Below, piece after piece: positions 10,873 to 21,722 of a DNA stretch of 64,000 nucleotides; within the stretch, counting starts at the first letter, position 1; every line of letters begins with the position of its first letter. The translations under genes and the position numbers were made by a program. The notes beneath the pieces were generated by a model that had not been told where the DNA came from, searched no databases, and saw nothing but the letters and a program-made list of their open reading frames with translations. The stretch is from Diaporthe sp. PMI_573. Its lineage: Eukaryota; Ascomycota; Sordariomycetes; Diaporthales; Diaporthaceae. The stretch is taken from the NCBI GenBank assembly GCA_021399435.1, contig JAJTUP010000001.1:310001-374000 (forward strand). The letters are read 5' to 3'.

Positions 10873-11563
10873 CTCATCATCAAGTCGTTTGGCTTTACAA
10901 CTCTTCAGACGACGCTTTTGGGGTGCATCAATGGTGTTACTGCACTTGTGTCTCTTGGTGCAGCGGCTTGGATCTTGGCAAAGACCCATAATTGTCGGGC
11001 TTAGGTGTCTGCGGTGGCATACATACCTCCCATTGTATCCTGCATCATGCTGCTAACTCTTCCCTGGGGTAACCGCTGGGGTCTACTGACAGCTATCTGG
11101 ATACGTGCAACTGGCGGAATCCCCTACGCTGTTGTCATGATTTGGGCCGCCAACTGCTCTGCTGGACACACCAAGAAAACTGCAGTAATCGCCCTGTACC
11201 ACGTTGGGTACGGTTTAGGCAACATTCTCTCACCCCAGTTATTCCAGCCACAATACGCGCCTCGATACCTCGTGACTTGGGGTGTCATCCTCGGCGTGGC
11301 CTGTATTCTCCCAACTTGCATTGTCCTCTACCTAAGATGGTATCTGGCAAGGGAAAAGAGGAGACGAGATGAAATCGACCGCCAAGGTCTGATAAGAGAG
11401 ATTGGTGTTATTGAGCATGTTGATGAAAGTGGAGAAACGACGGAGGAAGTGGTGAACACCAGGCAGCTGGACCTGACAGATCGAGAGAACCTTGCCTTGT
11501 AAGTCACAATCAACGAGAGTCGCTGAACAGTACTAACATGCGAACAGCCGATATGTCCTGTAA
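10873..11563 (+). pseudogene. Dal5/allantoate-permease-type MFS transporter, C-terminal remnant
   Basis: The recognisable coding begins at IIKSFGF near 10876 and runs through the last six membrane segments to a basic, acidic-tailed C-terminus ending RYVL. A 49-bp intron (11499-11547, GTAAGT, TACTAAC branch site, ACAG) separates the last codons in phase (AF then RYVL), as in intact Dal5-family genes. TAG at 11002-11004 interrupts the frame between CRA and VSAVAY, where an aromatic residue is expected. The N-terminal half is absent: sequence to the left is LINE 5' end, and no MFS coding appears beyond the LINE. The family moves organic anions or small nitrogen compounds across the plasma membrane; this copy cannot. 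Confidence 0.75.
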
Positions 11564-11746
11564 AGCTCAGGTCTGGCGACGTGCTTCAAACTACCTTGGG
11601 TGTTTCGGCGATGAATAGGTACTGGCTCCTCAGAGCACTCTACAGTCATGATAGACACAACAACTTTGCAGAGAAACGCCTTACACGGCCCCAACTTGTA
11701 TTACAGCTTGTTCTGACAGACTCTCCCGGCCAAAGCGCACCTAGTC

Positions 11747-13282
11747 TCACAAAGAACCTTGCGCCAAAACCCTTGCATTGACCATCGACATGAGCCGATC
11801 ATACGCGGCTTCGTCCCTGATTCTCGTATCACCCTCAGAAACATCCCCTGGACTTTGGACCTGCAAAGCTGGTTTCCAACCTGAATGACCGTGAAACATG
11901 TTGATGTTGAGCCGGGCATATTTCAGCCGCCTTTCCTTGTCTGTGCATATCTTGGACGCAAAGTCTTGATGCTTCCTGCCATCGTAGCGACGGGACATTC
12001 CATGCGAGTAAGCCTCTTCTTGAGCAAGTTGATGGATGAGCTTGGAAGTATCCCGACCCTCGGGGCCCTCGCCCATGCAAAACACCCTCAACCCGTTCAT
12101 GGACTCTGCCCATCGGGAAAGGACATTGTGCCATCGAAGGTGATACTCACGGACCCCAAGGCCAGGCTCAGGCCCAGTGAAAGTCTCAGTGACGGACTCA
12201 TCATTATCTCCATCGTCAAAGGGGCGTCGACGCCAGGCCCTCACAATGATGGGGCATTTGACAAGATATAGCTCTCGTAGTCCGCCATTCTCCTGGCCTA
12301 CCGAGGCGACCCAGTCAACCTGCCACGCTTGACCAAAGACGTAATTTCCGAGAGCGAGGACCTTGAGTCTCGGGAGCGATGATTCACCGAGTTGTCGAAA
12401 GTCGACTTTGGGGTATAGACCCCAGTATTCGCCATAGACGAGCGAAAGTGTCTGCAGATTTTCGGCGATGCTGGGGAACATCCACGTCTCGGGCAACGTC
12501 TGGAGCATACCATTTTCTAACAGTGATTGGGCCCTATCACGATCGGGACGACCGCCGGAAGTAATCAAGAGTTTGAGGTTGACGAGATTTGGTAGAGACA
12601 ACGTCTTTTTCAACCCTCCCGAATCCTCAGCGAGATAATCTTTATAAGGTGAGAGATTGGAAATGGTAAGCTCTTGGAGTGGCATGACGTGGCCGAGGGG
12701 GATCTCCTTGTCATCGGCATACTGGAGGGGCTGTGCGTCGCTGAAATATCGATGGAACCGTACCCTTTCATCAATCTTGGCTTGTATCTCTGGTGTCCAC
12801 ATGCCCATGACACACTGGCATATCGTTTCCATGACCCTGTATCGGAAAAGCCCTGAATGTTCAATATCGTAAGCCACCGGGGCGTAGTAAGAAACTCCCA
12901 ATAATTCGTGAAAACGGACATGAAGTGAAGTGACGTTGGTGAAGCAGCGCAAATAGGGTAGGGCGTTGGCAAAAGGCCAGGATAAATGCCAGGGTCCGTT
13001 TGGGTCTCGATCGTCACCGTGATCCCCCCAGGTCTTTACCGTGACCTCTCGTACGAGATGACGAAGTTTGGGATTCTTGGAGATGAGGATGAATCTCTCG
13101 GCTGAGTCGGTACAGGCCTCTAGGCGTAGGCTTTTGTACACCCAGGGTAAGCCAATGGCGCTCAGCTTGGTAGACACAAGCCGGAGCCGGAGCAGTGTCG
13201 GCTTTGGCAGGTGTCGGCATATCTCGCTCCATACCTCTGGAGGCAGGTCAGTCCAGGCGCAGATTTTGGGAGTTGATGACAT
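11747..13282 (-). CDS. F-box domain protein (511 aa)
   Basis: Single exon. Residues about 9-50 (WTDLPPEVWSEICRHLPKP followed by LLRLRLVSTKL) form an F-box, which docks on Skp1 in SCF ubiquitin ligases. The rest is rich in leucine-spaced segments (LPRLKVLALGNYVF, LQTLSLVYGEYW, LRELYLVKCP), as in fungal F-box proteins with irregular LRR-like substrate regions. The ATG is followed at once by the F-box, so the start is secure. The frame is complete with no lesion. Target protein unknown. The stop lies about 185 bp from the end of the convergent MFS remnant. Confidence 0.8.
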   Translation of the reverse strand: MSSTPKICAWTDLPPEVWSEICRHLPKPTLLRLRLVSTKLSAIGLPWVYKSLRLEACTDSAERFILISKNPKLRHLVREVTVKTWGDHGDDRDPNGPWHLSWPFANALPYLRCFTNVTSLHVRFHELLGVSYYAPVAYDIEHSGLFRYRVMETICQCVMGMWTPEIQAKIDERVRFHRYFSDAQPLQYADDKEIPLGHVMPLQELTISNLSPYKDYLAEDSGGLKKTLSLPNLVNLKLLITSGGRPDRDRAQSLLENGMLQTLPETWMFPSIAENLQTLSLVYGEYWGLYPKVDFRQLGESSLPRLKVLALGNYVFGQAWQVDWVASVGQENGGLRELYLVKCPIIVRAWRRRPFDDGDNDESVTETFTGPEPGLGVREYHLRWHNVLSRWAESMNGLRVFCMGEGPEGRDTSKLIHQLAQEEAYSHGMSRRYDGRKHQDFASKICTDKERRLKYARLNINMFHGHSGWKPALQVQSPGDVSEGDTRIRDEAAYDRLMSMVNARVLAQGSL

Positions 13283-15082
13283 GTTGAGGGTATCGCGGTG
13301 AAGCTAATGATGATGTGCAAGGTTGAAATGCCGCTTTTTGTGCTTACGCCCAGACATGGCGCTGCGCCCACTCAGTCACCCCAACGGACGATGACGATTG
13401 GCTGCTCAGAATGACTTGAAACGGGTTGAGCCTGGAGTCCAACTGCCCATTTCAGGCTTATCGCCCACGATACAGTGGCATGGCAACTGGGCGGACGCCA
13501 AGACTTGCTGACATTGATGCTGCACACGACTCAAACGCTTTCAACTTGTAAAGCTGAGCTGCCTACCTAAGACATCACTCAACGAACTTGGAGCCATTCG
13601 AAACTTGGTCAGACGTTCCTAGTTCTCGAGGACATGGGTACTGGATGCGACGCACTCTTGCAGCTCATTGCCATCTATCGAAGAAATCCGCGGCAACGAC
13701 GAGGGTCTTTGTGAAGAAGGCGAAGACTGCATGCGGCTAATCTGGTCTGACAAAAATAGCTTTAAGGGCAGGCTATCGGTTTGGTCGAACAACCGGACTT
13801 TGTGCCGAACGAAGGGGGTTCTAATGAGACAAAGGTTAACGACGAGGTTTGGTTGCTGGCAGGCGGGAGGACTCGGTGTTTTTTTGTGCGCAGTGGACGG
13901 CTCGTTTACTTTGATTGGCGAGGCTTGTGTTGATGGAATGATGAATGGCGAAGGAGTACGTGATGTCGAGGAGACACTTGGACCTATCTAGATAAGCTAG
14001 CTAGCTGGTCAATAAGAAGTGATTAGCGATATTCATAAACAAGGTTCTCGACATATGACGGCATCAAAACAAGTGCAAGGGATCATTCTTGAGCAATATT
14101 GTTCGCTACCTGAGCTCGCACACAAACAAATCGATGCTCTTGCCAACCTTTCAAGTGTTGATCAGGCTATCGCGGTAAAGCTGTCCATGTTCAGCTTCTG
14201 CAAGCACAGCCCCCCTCAGCTGCACTGCGCCCACTTGACACGTCCTTTGTCAAGTCAATGAATGATTATTGGCTGCCTTGGAAATTCTTCCTCGGGCACC
14301 AAGATTTTCCGGTTATTTATTCGAGATGGCGTTTGGTATTGTTTGTCACACCAAGGTGCGAACAAAGAATGATGCTACCGTTTCGCCTCGAGGGACAATT
14401 TACATTTCCCATTTCTTTCTGGCATCTTCACCGCAATTTGGATGATTCTTCCAGGCTGACTTGCCGCGACAATACCGTGTTGGGCTCGTTTGCGACCGCA
14501 CAGGTATGTGCTGACGACAACGCTGGCCTGATTATTATTCCTTGGGCGGGCAAACAAACCAATATCCTAGCGCCGCCACCTGATTTATCTCCGAGACCGC
14601 ACTTTATCACCAAACTTGGTGCATCAACTTGTGCACACGACATGCACCCACTCGTTTGACGCTGAAAATACTCGACGGATACTGTGCAAACGGAAAAAGG
14701 AGAATTTTTCATTGTCAGCTTGACCAACGGAGTTCGAAATGTCCTTGAGAAATTTTCAAGCATTGTTGGACATGGCAAACGGAACAACAATCTTTGAGCT
14801 ACCCCTCCCGCAAACGACCTCACAATCGAGACCATTTCCCCCTTTACGGTACTTTGGCCTGCTTGGACGCACCGAACGAGCTTTGATGCATTTTCCCTTC
14901 CGCTCAAAGACTTTATCGGTGCGACCTCATCCAACTCTTCTCGAATCTTCCCATCAACACTCCCCTCATGGACTGATCCAAGTCGCCTCGACATCCCTGA
15001 CCAGTCTCCTCCTCCACAATGCTCCTCGCGCATACAATACTCCGCCATCCTCGAGTCCGCCTAGCGCAGCCTCGCTCCAGCC
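13283..15082. other. Gene-poor 1.8-kb spacer
   Basis: Several frames of 60-206 codons exist on both strands but none has a recognisable domain, splice-linked extension or convincing start. The best open stretch (14428-15048, minus) is low in fold-like features. CT-rich sequence from about 14890 to 15080 may be the promoter or leader of the relic that starts near 15083. Confidence 0.35.
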
Positions 15083-15931
15083 ATGCGCAAACATTGTGCG
15101 AAGAATGGCCCCCTAGTAAGCCCGTCCCTTGTCCTCGTGCGACACCAGACTTAACCAACGCCACCTGCAGATAATAGCCGACGAGAAACTCTCCACCTAC
15201 CTCAAAGCCAATTCCGCCAAGAAGGCATAGACCCTCAAGTTCTATACCAACCTTAAGGCCAAACTGATGATGATTCTCTCTCGATGCCTAAGAAGTAACG
15301 CCATAAAGTTCCTTGATCCCAACTTAATTGCCCCGGAGGTAATGGCAGATTATTTAATTAAGGACATTGGCTTAGACTTTAACTATAAAGACGAACTTTG
15401 CTTTGTTATTATTTATAAGTTTTCCGTATCTATAACAGTATTAACGACTTACTGACCTTATCTAGATGGCCTGCTAGTGCAAGCCAAGGGGACTCTTTTG
15501 GATGTGATTGCATAAGAGGCCATCTTTAAAGTTGAAAATGGCAAAGATAAGAACCTCTTTTAGTAGAGAGTCGGTTTCATCCCTAATAACATGACGACCA
15601 TTGAGAACGCCAAGAAGTACATTAAGGACAAGCGCGCCGAGAAGAACGTCGTCTATTAGTATCGGCTAAGGCTGGCGATGTTAACTAGAGGTCCTCTCCC
15701 CATTATTACCAACTTTGCTTAGCCGCAGTATATTATTTAAGCTCCTGCTTTAGTAGGTACGTCCCAGCTAGCGACTATGCCCCAATTAGCCACCGCGTTT
15801 TAGCGGGCACCCATGCCCTAGCCATTAAGTGTTGATACTCAGCGAGCCCAGGGCTTTATGGAAGGTCTAGAGCATTTCTGCCTCTCATTCAAGCCTCGAC
15901 TTTGGGTTTGCCGCCAACCCCATCACCCTGG
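15083..15931 (+). pseudogene. Relic of an unknown gene broken by stop codons at apparent Gln/Arg positions
   Basis: An ATG at 15083 starts MRKHCAKNGPL, then a 55-bp intron (15116-15170, GTAAGC...TGCAG) leads in phase into IIADEKLSTYLKAN. The same frame then runs for over 250 codons interrupted only by TAG/TAA and one TGA: TAG 15228, TGA 15453, then TAA, TAG TAG, TAG, TAG, TAA, TAG, TAG to about 15830. Every interruption is one C-to-T step from CAG, CAA or CGA, and the frame otherwise keeps protein-like composition (DGLLVQAKGTLLDVIA, PNNMTTIENAKKYIKDK). This is the expected footprint of RIP or an equivalent C-to-T process. The family is not recognised; a repeated gene or transposon gag are both possible. 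Confidence 0.5.
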
Positions 15932-16885
15932 ATACCGACGGGGATGGAGGTCCCTCGCGATATACCCACGCTTACGCCCCTCGCGTATCTTTACCTCTGG
16001 CAACTGTCTCTCTGTATATAGCTGCTGATCTAGTTGTACAGTAGTCGGCTGTTCCTTGTACGCGACCTGAGACAGGCTTCAATCAGCCGATTGCCAATAC
16101 TAATGTACCTGGCAACCGTTAGTCTACACCGTCTGCAGCCAAGCCGCCCAAGCGTCAACCCTCTGCTACCTCTACTAGAGCCGCTCGGCCTCCTTCCCGC
16201 CGCCGAGGTCGTCGGGCCAATGCTAGCTGAATCAGCTAGCTGTCTCCAATCAGCCAATCAATTTGTGATTGACATAGCTGGTCGCCTGTGATTATAGGAG
16301 TAGGCTTTCTCTTTTCTTGACTGGGGTCAGATGATGAACTAGGTTCTTAACAATGGAGGAAGAGAGTCGTAGATAGCTTAGCATTTTCCATCGACTCGGA
16401 CATGGCTTACAGGTGTATTCCTTTCCTTTCGTTCTCATGTCACTTAGCTGTCCTACATAGACCCGAATTATGACCTAGTATACCCCGTCTTACCACTGGT
16501 TTCTATACTCGTGGCATAAGTATCGTGCCCCCTACTAACCTCCCTCGCTCCCCAAGGCCATCTATTGCTTCCTTATTTCAGGTGACAAGGCTACACTGCT
16601 TGAGGACGCTTCCCACATTAACACAGGCTCAACAAGCGTGAAGTTCATGATGCCATTAACCCATCTTAAAGCCTGCAAACATTATCCATTTGTTTTAACT
16701 TCACCTGGTACCACAGACTCCGACGGAGGCAAGGTGAACTCGCCAGAGGCGAACCGCTTGAGGGTCAAGGACACTTGAATGACAACAACCGTCTTATTAT
16801 CTACCGTATATCGACTAAGTATCTCAGATTAGACTTACAAAAGAAATAATTACAGCATTATGTATGTCAGAAAGGTATTCCGCGC
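15932..16885. other. Decayed sequence between relic and SDR gene
   Basis: Probably continues the same decayed repeat: short frames with TAG/TAA breaks and no recognisable domain. The last ~60 bp before 16886 would be the 3' UTR of the minus-strand SDR gene. Confidence 0.35.
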
Positions 16886-17809
16886 TTATTTAAACCCCTT
16901 GCTCGCAAACTCCTTCTCAGTCCAGTCCCACAACTCTTCAACAGCCTTGTCATCATCCAAAACCGCGTCCTTATACTCCTTGAGCTTGTGGTTATAAAAA
17001 CCACCGCTCCTGACACTCTGTGACTTGGCCGTGCTCGCCCACAGTTGGGCCTTTGCGCCAGCGTGAACATCCGTGAGGAAAATGGACCCAATCACACTGA
17101 TCAATCCACCGAGCCAAGGTCGTCTTTTCCGGAAATCATCAAACAGGCCCGTGTTGACAACTCCTGGGTGGATCGCGACAAACTTGACAGTTGGGTAGAA
17201 CTTGCTCAGGGCACGGGTGTGGTAGTAATCAGCGAGCTTGGATTGACCGTAGCGAGCCAAGCTGGAAATGTCTTCGAGGGGGGTTTTGGCGCGAGAAAGA
17301 AGTATTCCTTCCTTTGGCGCCTGTTTGAAGAGCTCGGAGCTCAAGTTGACAACTCGAGCATCTCCCCCGTGTTGTTCAGCCGTTTTGACGATAGTCGGGA
17401 GAAGTAGCTTGGTGAACAGGGCCGGTCCCATATAATTAGAACCAAACTGGATTTCATAGCCGTCAGCTGTAAGACCGGCAGGGGTGGCCATCAAGCCGGC
17501 GTTGTTCATCAAGATGTCGAGTCGATCAGACTGGCCAAGAAAGGTGGTGGCGCCTTTCTTAATGGACGCAAAGGACGACAGATCCAACTCTAGAAACTTG
17601 ATCTGGCCCTTGAAGTTCGGCACGGCATCCTGTATCTCCTTGACGGCGGCATTGCCACGCTTTTCCGTTCTGGCTGTGACGAAGATGGCGGCGGGGTTGT
17701 GTTTTGCGAGCCGGAGGGCACTCTCTTTGCCGAGTCCACTACTGCCGCCGGTGACGATGATGACTTTGCCAGTCAGATCTGGGATGTCGTCCTTGGGGTT
17801 AAACGACAT
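16886..17809 (-). CDS. Short-chain dehydrogenase/reductase (307 aa)
   Basis: Single exon. Classical SDR features in order: TGGSSGLG cofactor loop (residues 20-27), VTART after strand 2, LDLSS, NNAG (102-105), VVNLSSE with the catalytic Ser (about 157-158), and YGQSK with catalytic Tyr187 and Lys191, followed by HPGVVNTGL. Arg in the second-strand loop suggests NADP(H). The overall architecture resembles the fungal retinol-dehydrogenase/WW-oxidoreductase-like group, whose substrates are mostly undefined. Length is usual for the family and the frame is intact. MSFNP at the start places the Rossmann fold where expected. Confidence 0.88.
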   Translation of the reverse strand: MSFNPKDDIPDLTGKVIIVTGGSSGLGKESALRLAKHNPAAIFVTARTEKRGNAAVKEIQDAVPNFKGQIKFLELDLSSFASIKKGATTFLGQSDRLDILMNNAGLMATPAGLTADGYEIQFGSNYMGPALFTKLLLPTIVKTAEQHGGDARVVNLSSELFKQAPKEGILLSRAKTPLEDISSLARYGQSKLADYYHTRALSKFYPTVKFVAIHPGVVNTGLFDDFRKRRPWLGGLISVIGSIFLTDVHAGAKAQLWASTAKSQSVRSGGFYNHKLKEYKDAVLDDDKAVEELWDWTEKEFASKGFK

Positions 17810-18424
17810 GGTGGAGATAGTGTCGAGATGCTTTGAGATGGAGAGTGTTTAAAACAGAAAAAGATAAACGCGAATGGCTCAGAGGCTGGGCTGGGAATCG
17901 AGTAGCTGCAAGTAGAGAAATGGGAAGTGTTGGTGGGAATCAGGATGAATTAATGGCCATCCTTAAAGCCCGCGATCAAGTCAAACCGAGGCTGAAATAT
18001 CTAGATCAAAATTGCCTTTTCGAAATATGCTGACCAACCAGGAATTTCGCTGCGGAGCACAGAATTATACTTTCCGCAAGCTTCTCATAGCGCAGTTTTG
18101 GCCTGGTAGCGAAAATTCCAACTCCGCCGGCCGAAGGCGCAATTTATTCGCCCGAGGTGTGTTCACTAATCGGAAAATATCCAGGCACAAGGGGCTTTTA
18201 CGTCAGTACAGCCAACGCCAGCTGCGATGCCATTCGCAAGCTTGAATCATGTCTACTTCTTTGATTCCGATTAAGGTTTTCCATAGTCCACGCATTAATT
18301 AAGGTACGCGTATACGCATTCAACTGGTCATGTCCCATTTGTCATCAGAAGGCCAGTTTGCTTTGTTAGCATCAATGACGACCTGAGAAGAGGTTATCAG
18401 GAAGGCCAGTGTGTCTTTCGATCC
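17810..18424. other. Intergenic, divergent promoters
   Basis: About 600 bp between the minus-strand SDR and the plus-strand enoyl-CoA hydratase-like gene. It must hold both promoters; only the TATA-like element at 18425 stands out. Confidence 0.35.
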
Positions 18425-18430
18425 TATAAA
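18425..18430 (+). promoter_or_regulatory. TATA box of the enoyl-CoA hydratase-like gene
   Basis: TATAAA 80 bp upstream of the chosen ATG at 18510, in a plausible position for a short 5' leader. Support is position and sequence only. Confidence 0.4.
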
Positions 18431-18509
18431 ACAACGGTGGGATAACCGCAGTGAGGGTTGTCCATCTCACTCAGACCTCCACCATAGCCAACCCGCCTTC
18501 TCCCAAAAC

Positions 18510-19454
18510 ATGTATCCCCTTCGTCCTTTGAGCTTGGTCATGGCCATTTCCATGGCCTCATCTATCCTTTCGTTAGATCTTCCCAAGTATACGGGTCTGA
18601 AAACCGCCCAGAACGACAGTATCCTCACCGTCACGTTCCACAACCCGTCTTCACCTGTCAATCTTTGGAACGGGGACACTCAAAATGACCTGACTGATTT
18701 GGTCTCTCGACTCCAACATGACAATGAGACCAAGGTTGTCATCTTCAATAGCGACGTGCCGAGGTTCTTTGTCGCCCATCTCGACCTCACCCTCCCTGCT
18801 CTAGCCAAGCGTAAGATCCCTAACCCATACAACGTCCTGCAAAAGAATGAGCTCTAACGGAACTCAGCTGAGTTCGTCAAATCATTCGCCACTTTGATGT
18901 ATAACGTATCGAGGCTGCCGCAGGTCACCATCGGCGCAGTCGAGGGCCGAGCACGAGGCGCTGGAAATGAGTTCCTCGTTGCCCTGGACATGCGATTCGC
19001 CACCAAGGTAGACACCGCATTTGGCCAACCCGAGGTCGGCAGCGGCTTGTTTCCCGGAGGAGGAGGTAGTCAATTTCTTACGAATCTGATTGGTAGAGGA
19101 CGGGCGATGGAATACATCCTCAGCTCCAAGGACATCACTGCAGTCGACGCTGCCGAGATTGGTTGGATCAACAAGGCCTTTGACACGTCGCGCGAGCTGT
19201 ACGACTACGTCGATAAGCTCGTGCAGAGACTGGCCTTGTTCCCCCTGTCAGCTCTTGCTGGTGGTAAGAAGACTGTTCACCGAGCATCGCCATCGCTTGA
19301 ACATGTTGTTGCAGATGCGAAGGATTTCTTCAAGCAGCAAGGGGACCCGTTGGTGCAGGAAATTGGAAAGCGCTCTGCTGCGTTGTCTCAGAACGTGTCT
19401 GTTGTGGACCTGGAGCTCAATATCCCCGAGGTCCTCCCTCTTCTGTATGCCTAA
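18510..19454 (+). CDS. Enoyl-CoA hydratase/isomerase (crotonase) family protein
   Basis: Exons 18510-18810 and 18868-19454 joined by a 57-bp intron (GTAAGA, CTAAC branch site, CTCAG) in phase 1, giving 295 residues. The N-terminus (MYPLRPLSLVMAISMASSIL) is hydrophobic and could be a signal or organelle-targeting peptide. Crotonase features include VTFHNPSSPVNLW, the FVAHLDL segment that forms one half of the oxyanion hole, and GAVEGRARGAGNEF for the other half, then GQPEVGSGLFPGGGGSQFL. The usual GGG of the second half is GAG here, with Glu two positions later. CoA-thioester hydration or isomerisation is the family reaction; the actual substrate is unknown. No frame damage. Confidence 0.8.
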
Positions 19455-20116
19455 AGTTGAGGATCATTCCGGCAGTGAGCGAGAAAATGGGTGACTGCCT
19501 TACCTCGACTTCTTAGTCTGTATCAAATGTACTTTTATCTTCTTGAGTGGTCTAGTTAAGCCCACAGTTATTAATTTTAGTCAAAATCAAAGCTCTAAGA
19601 TGAGCACCGCTGTGGTCAGGATGCCAATATGTGCCGACATTGGGTGACTGAAGAGCGTGATAATAATCCCGTAGGTCTTCTGCGTGCTGGGGTTGGGGTT
19701 TTTGGCAAAGAAAATGAGCCAGCACAACTTGGCAGGGTAATCTTGAGATAGGTCATATTGGAGTTGTTGCAGCTGTACATTGCACCACGGGTGTTTGGTC
19801 TTGACCCAGTTAGAATTGTATTGCTTGAAGGAATGATCTGGAAAGGCTTAGACCTCGACTTTGCAGAGCTCATGGTCAGCTACTTACAATACTAAGAGTT
19901 GTGATAGAGTTTGAGATGTATTGTCTGATAGTTAGGCTACTCAAGAAAAAGGCACCCGGAAACGGCCGCATTAATGGGCCTGTAGTACCTTTGCACCGTT
20001 TCCATTATATCCCATTCATCATCGAGGCAGAGTGGGAGTGACACAGTAGTCAGGCTACTGGACTGTACAGGGTATGAAGATGTAAAGCTTGGCTCCCACA
20101 TTTAACGCCTTGATAC
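19455..20116. other. Intergenic
   Basis: About 660 bp between two convergent genes, holding both 3' UTRs. No supported frame or repeat seen. Confidence 0.35.
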
Positions 20117-20931
20117 TTAGGCATTTTCTGGTAGAGCATCGATGTCCTCGTCTAGTTTGTGGGCATTATTGCGATGCCATTGCCTGGCTGTCCACAAATC
20201 AAAGACCTCCTCACATACACCACAGCGGATAGGAGACTAGAATCAAGAAATTAGCTATTGTAACAGTTAAAATCACCATTCTAGGCATTAAGAGATGTTT
20301 GGTAGAACGGAGAGAGACACTAGGTTGCAACTACCTTATTGCGCTCCTGTAGCTCTGCTGGTTTCGGACCCAAGCGATCCCCTATGGTGACAATGTAAAA
20401 GCCCATCAGGCCCTCGTTTGATGCGTCGAGGCCGGAGCTGGAGCTGTAACCCAGTACCTCCTGTCTTAGCTGTTCAAATCCTCGAGGCACCTCATTTTGA
20501 AGGTCATCGGTAGGAATCAGCCGTTGCGAGTAAACAAAGGTATAATTATATGCCACATAGACCCAGGGCGAGCGGTCATGGGGATAACCGGATGGGACAA
20601 CAACAAGAATGCTGTTGTTGTCACTATTGCTGTCAATGGCGCTCGCCTGAGCGCGAAGAATATTCGAAACTTTATCCTGGTACCTGTTAATTACCTGCTA
20701 CGGGCCCCAAGTGATACATTCTGGAACATTCCGAGCTACAAAGATCGGGCAACTGTAGCAGGGAGGAAAGGTACTCACTGAGGCAGCTCCAGTGTCGTCG
20801 TACTGGTAGCGCGGTGGGTATCTACCATTCTCCGTGCCGTGGGTATCGCCGTGCATGGCAAGGAACTTGTCAAGGGTTTGGGGACGAACTTTGAAGCCTC
20901 GGAAGGCCACGACCAGAGTCTGACTCGACAT
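20117..20931 (-). CDS. Small protein with C-terminal C2H2 zinc finger, three exons (204 aa)
   Basis: Exons (minus strand) 20931-20779, 20676-20335 and 20236-20117, all in phase 0. The introns are 102 and 98 bp, GTGAGT...CCAG and GTAGTT...CTAG; the second donor is weak. Exon 1 encodes a basic N-terminus (MSSQTLVVAFRGFKV). Exon 2 holds a compact domain with strand-like segments (SILVVVPSGYP, WVYVAYNYTFVYSQRLIP, MGFYIVTIGDR). Exon 3 encodes CGVC, then 12 residues, then HRNNAH: a textbook C-x2-C-x12-H-x4-H finger, followed by an acidic tail. The family is not recognised. A single terminal finger could bind nucleic acid or protein. The divergent neighbour at 21723 shares an ~790-bp promoter region. 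Confidence 0.6.
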
Positions 20932-21592
20932 GGTTACGCTGATTTCTACTGCGAGGGACGCAATATCTGTGTGAGCTGAGTTTTGGATGTTGCGTGAGGA
21001 AGTTGTGACAGTGAATTGAAGTAGTGAGGATGGAAAGTGTTTTTTTGAAGGTGAGGTGCTTCTGCTTTTTGAATGATGTTGGTGGAACAAGATGAGGTGG
21101 GGTCATAACGTACAGGCAACCGCACCAAATAAAGGCGACGTTGTAGCCTGCGGCACGTACAGCGATCGCGCGAGAGGCCGTACCAGGCCGTGGCCAGACC
21201 CTGTTACATCCAAGACTTTGTTGGTGATTTTCACGCAGTCCTGGGCCCCACTCACTGCACATCGGCGTGGGTTACACGACCAAAGTGACGCGACATTTGC
21301 TCCAAATTTAGCTACCTAACTTAGCTAGGTATCTCCCAAGTACCTAGGTAGTCTACCTGGTGTGTGTGTTCAACGCTTCCGCTTGCCGCCCCACACGGTC
21401 TTCTTCGTCCTCGGGTCATAATTGTACAATGGAAGACCAATTTGGACTGGCTTAATCTACAAGCCCAGATCCACACATAGACCTCAAAATAGAACCAACT
21501 GTCGGGCTAGGGCATGGAATGGCGAGTCTCAAGTTGAGCAAGTATAGCTACGCTGATGTGAGGCGTGAAGTGACAGATTAGTTCTCAAGAGA

Positions 21593-21600
21593 TATATAAA
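21593..21600 (+). promoter_or_regulatory. TATA box of the PD-(D/E)XK-like gene
   Basis: TATATAAA 123 bp upstream of the ATG at 21723, within the divergent promoter region 20932-21722. That region also holds a cluster of TACCTAGGTA-like steps near 21310-21355 of unknown meaning. Confidence 0.45.
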
Positions 21601-21722
21601 TCCGTATCTTGGACAGTTCTGAAAGCCAGCTATTGTTGAAGATACTCGTACAATCATTGAAAAACCCTTCTACATATATTTAGATCACCACACCCTTCAC
21701 AATTACTTACGCATATTCCAAG

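Noticed and set aside
14428..15048. 206-codon minus-strand frame
   Set aside because: No recognisable motif, no splice-linked partner, and it overlaps the likely leader of the plus-strand relic.
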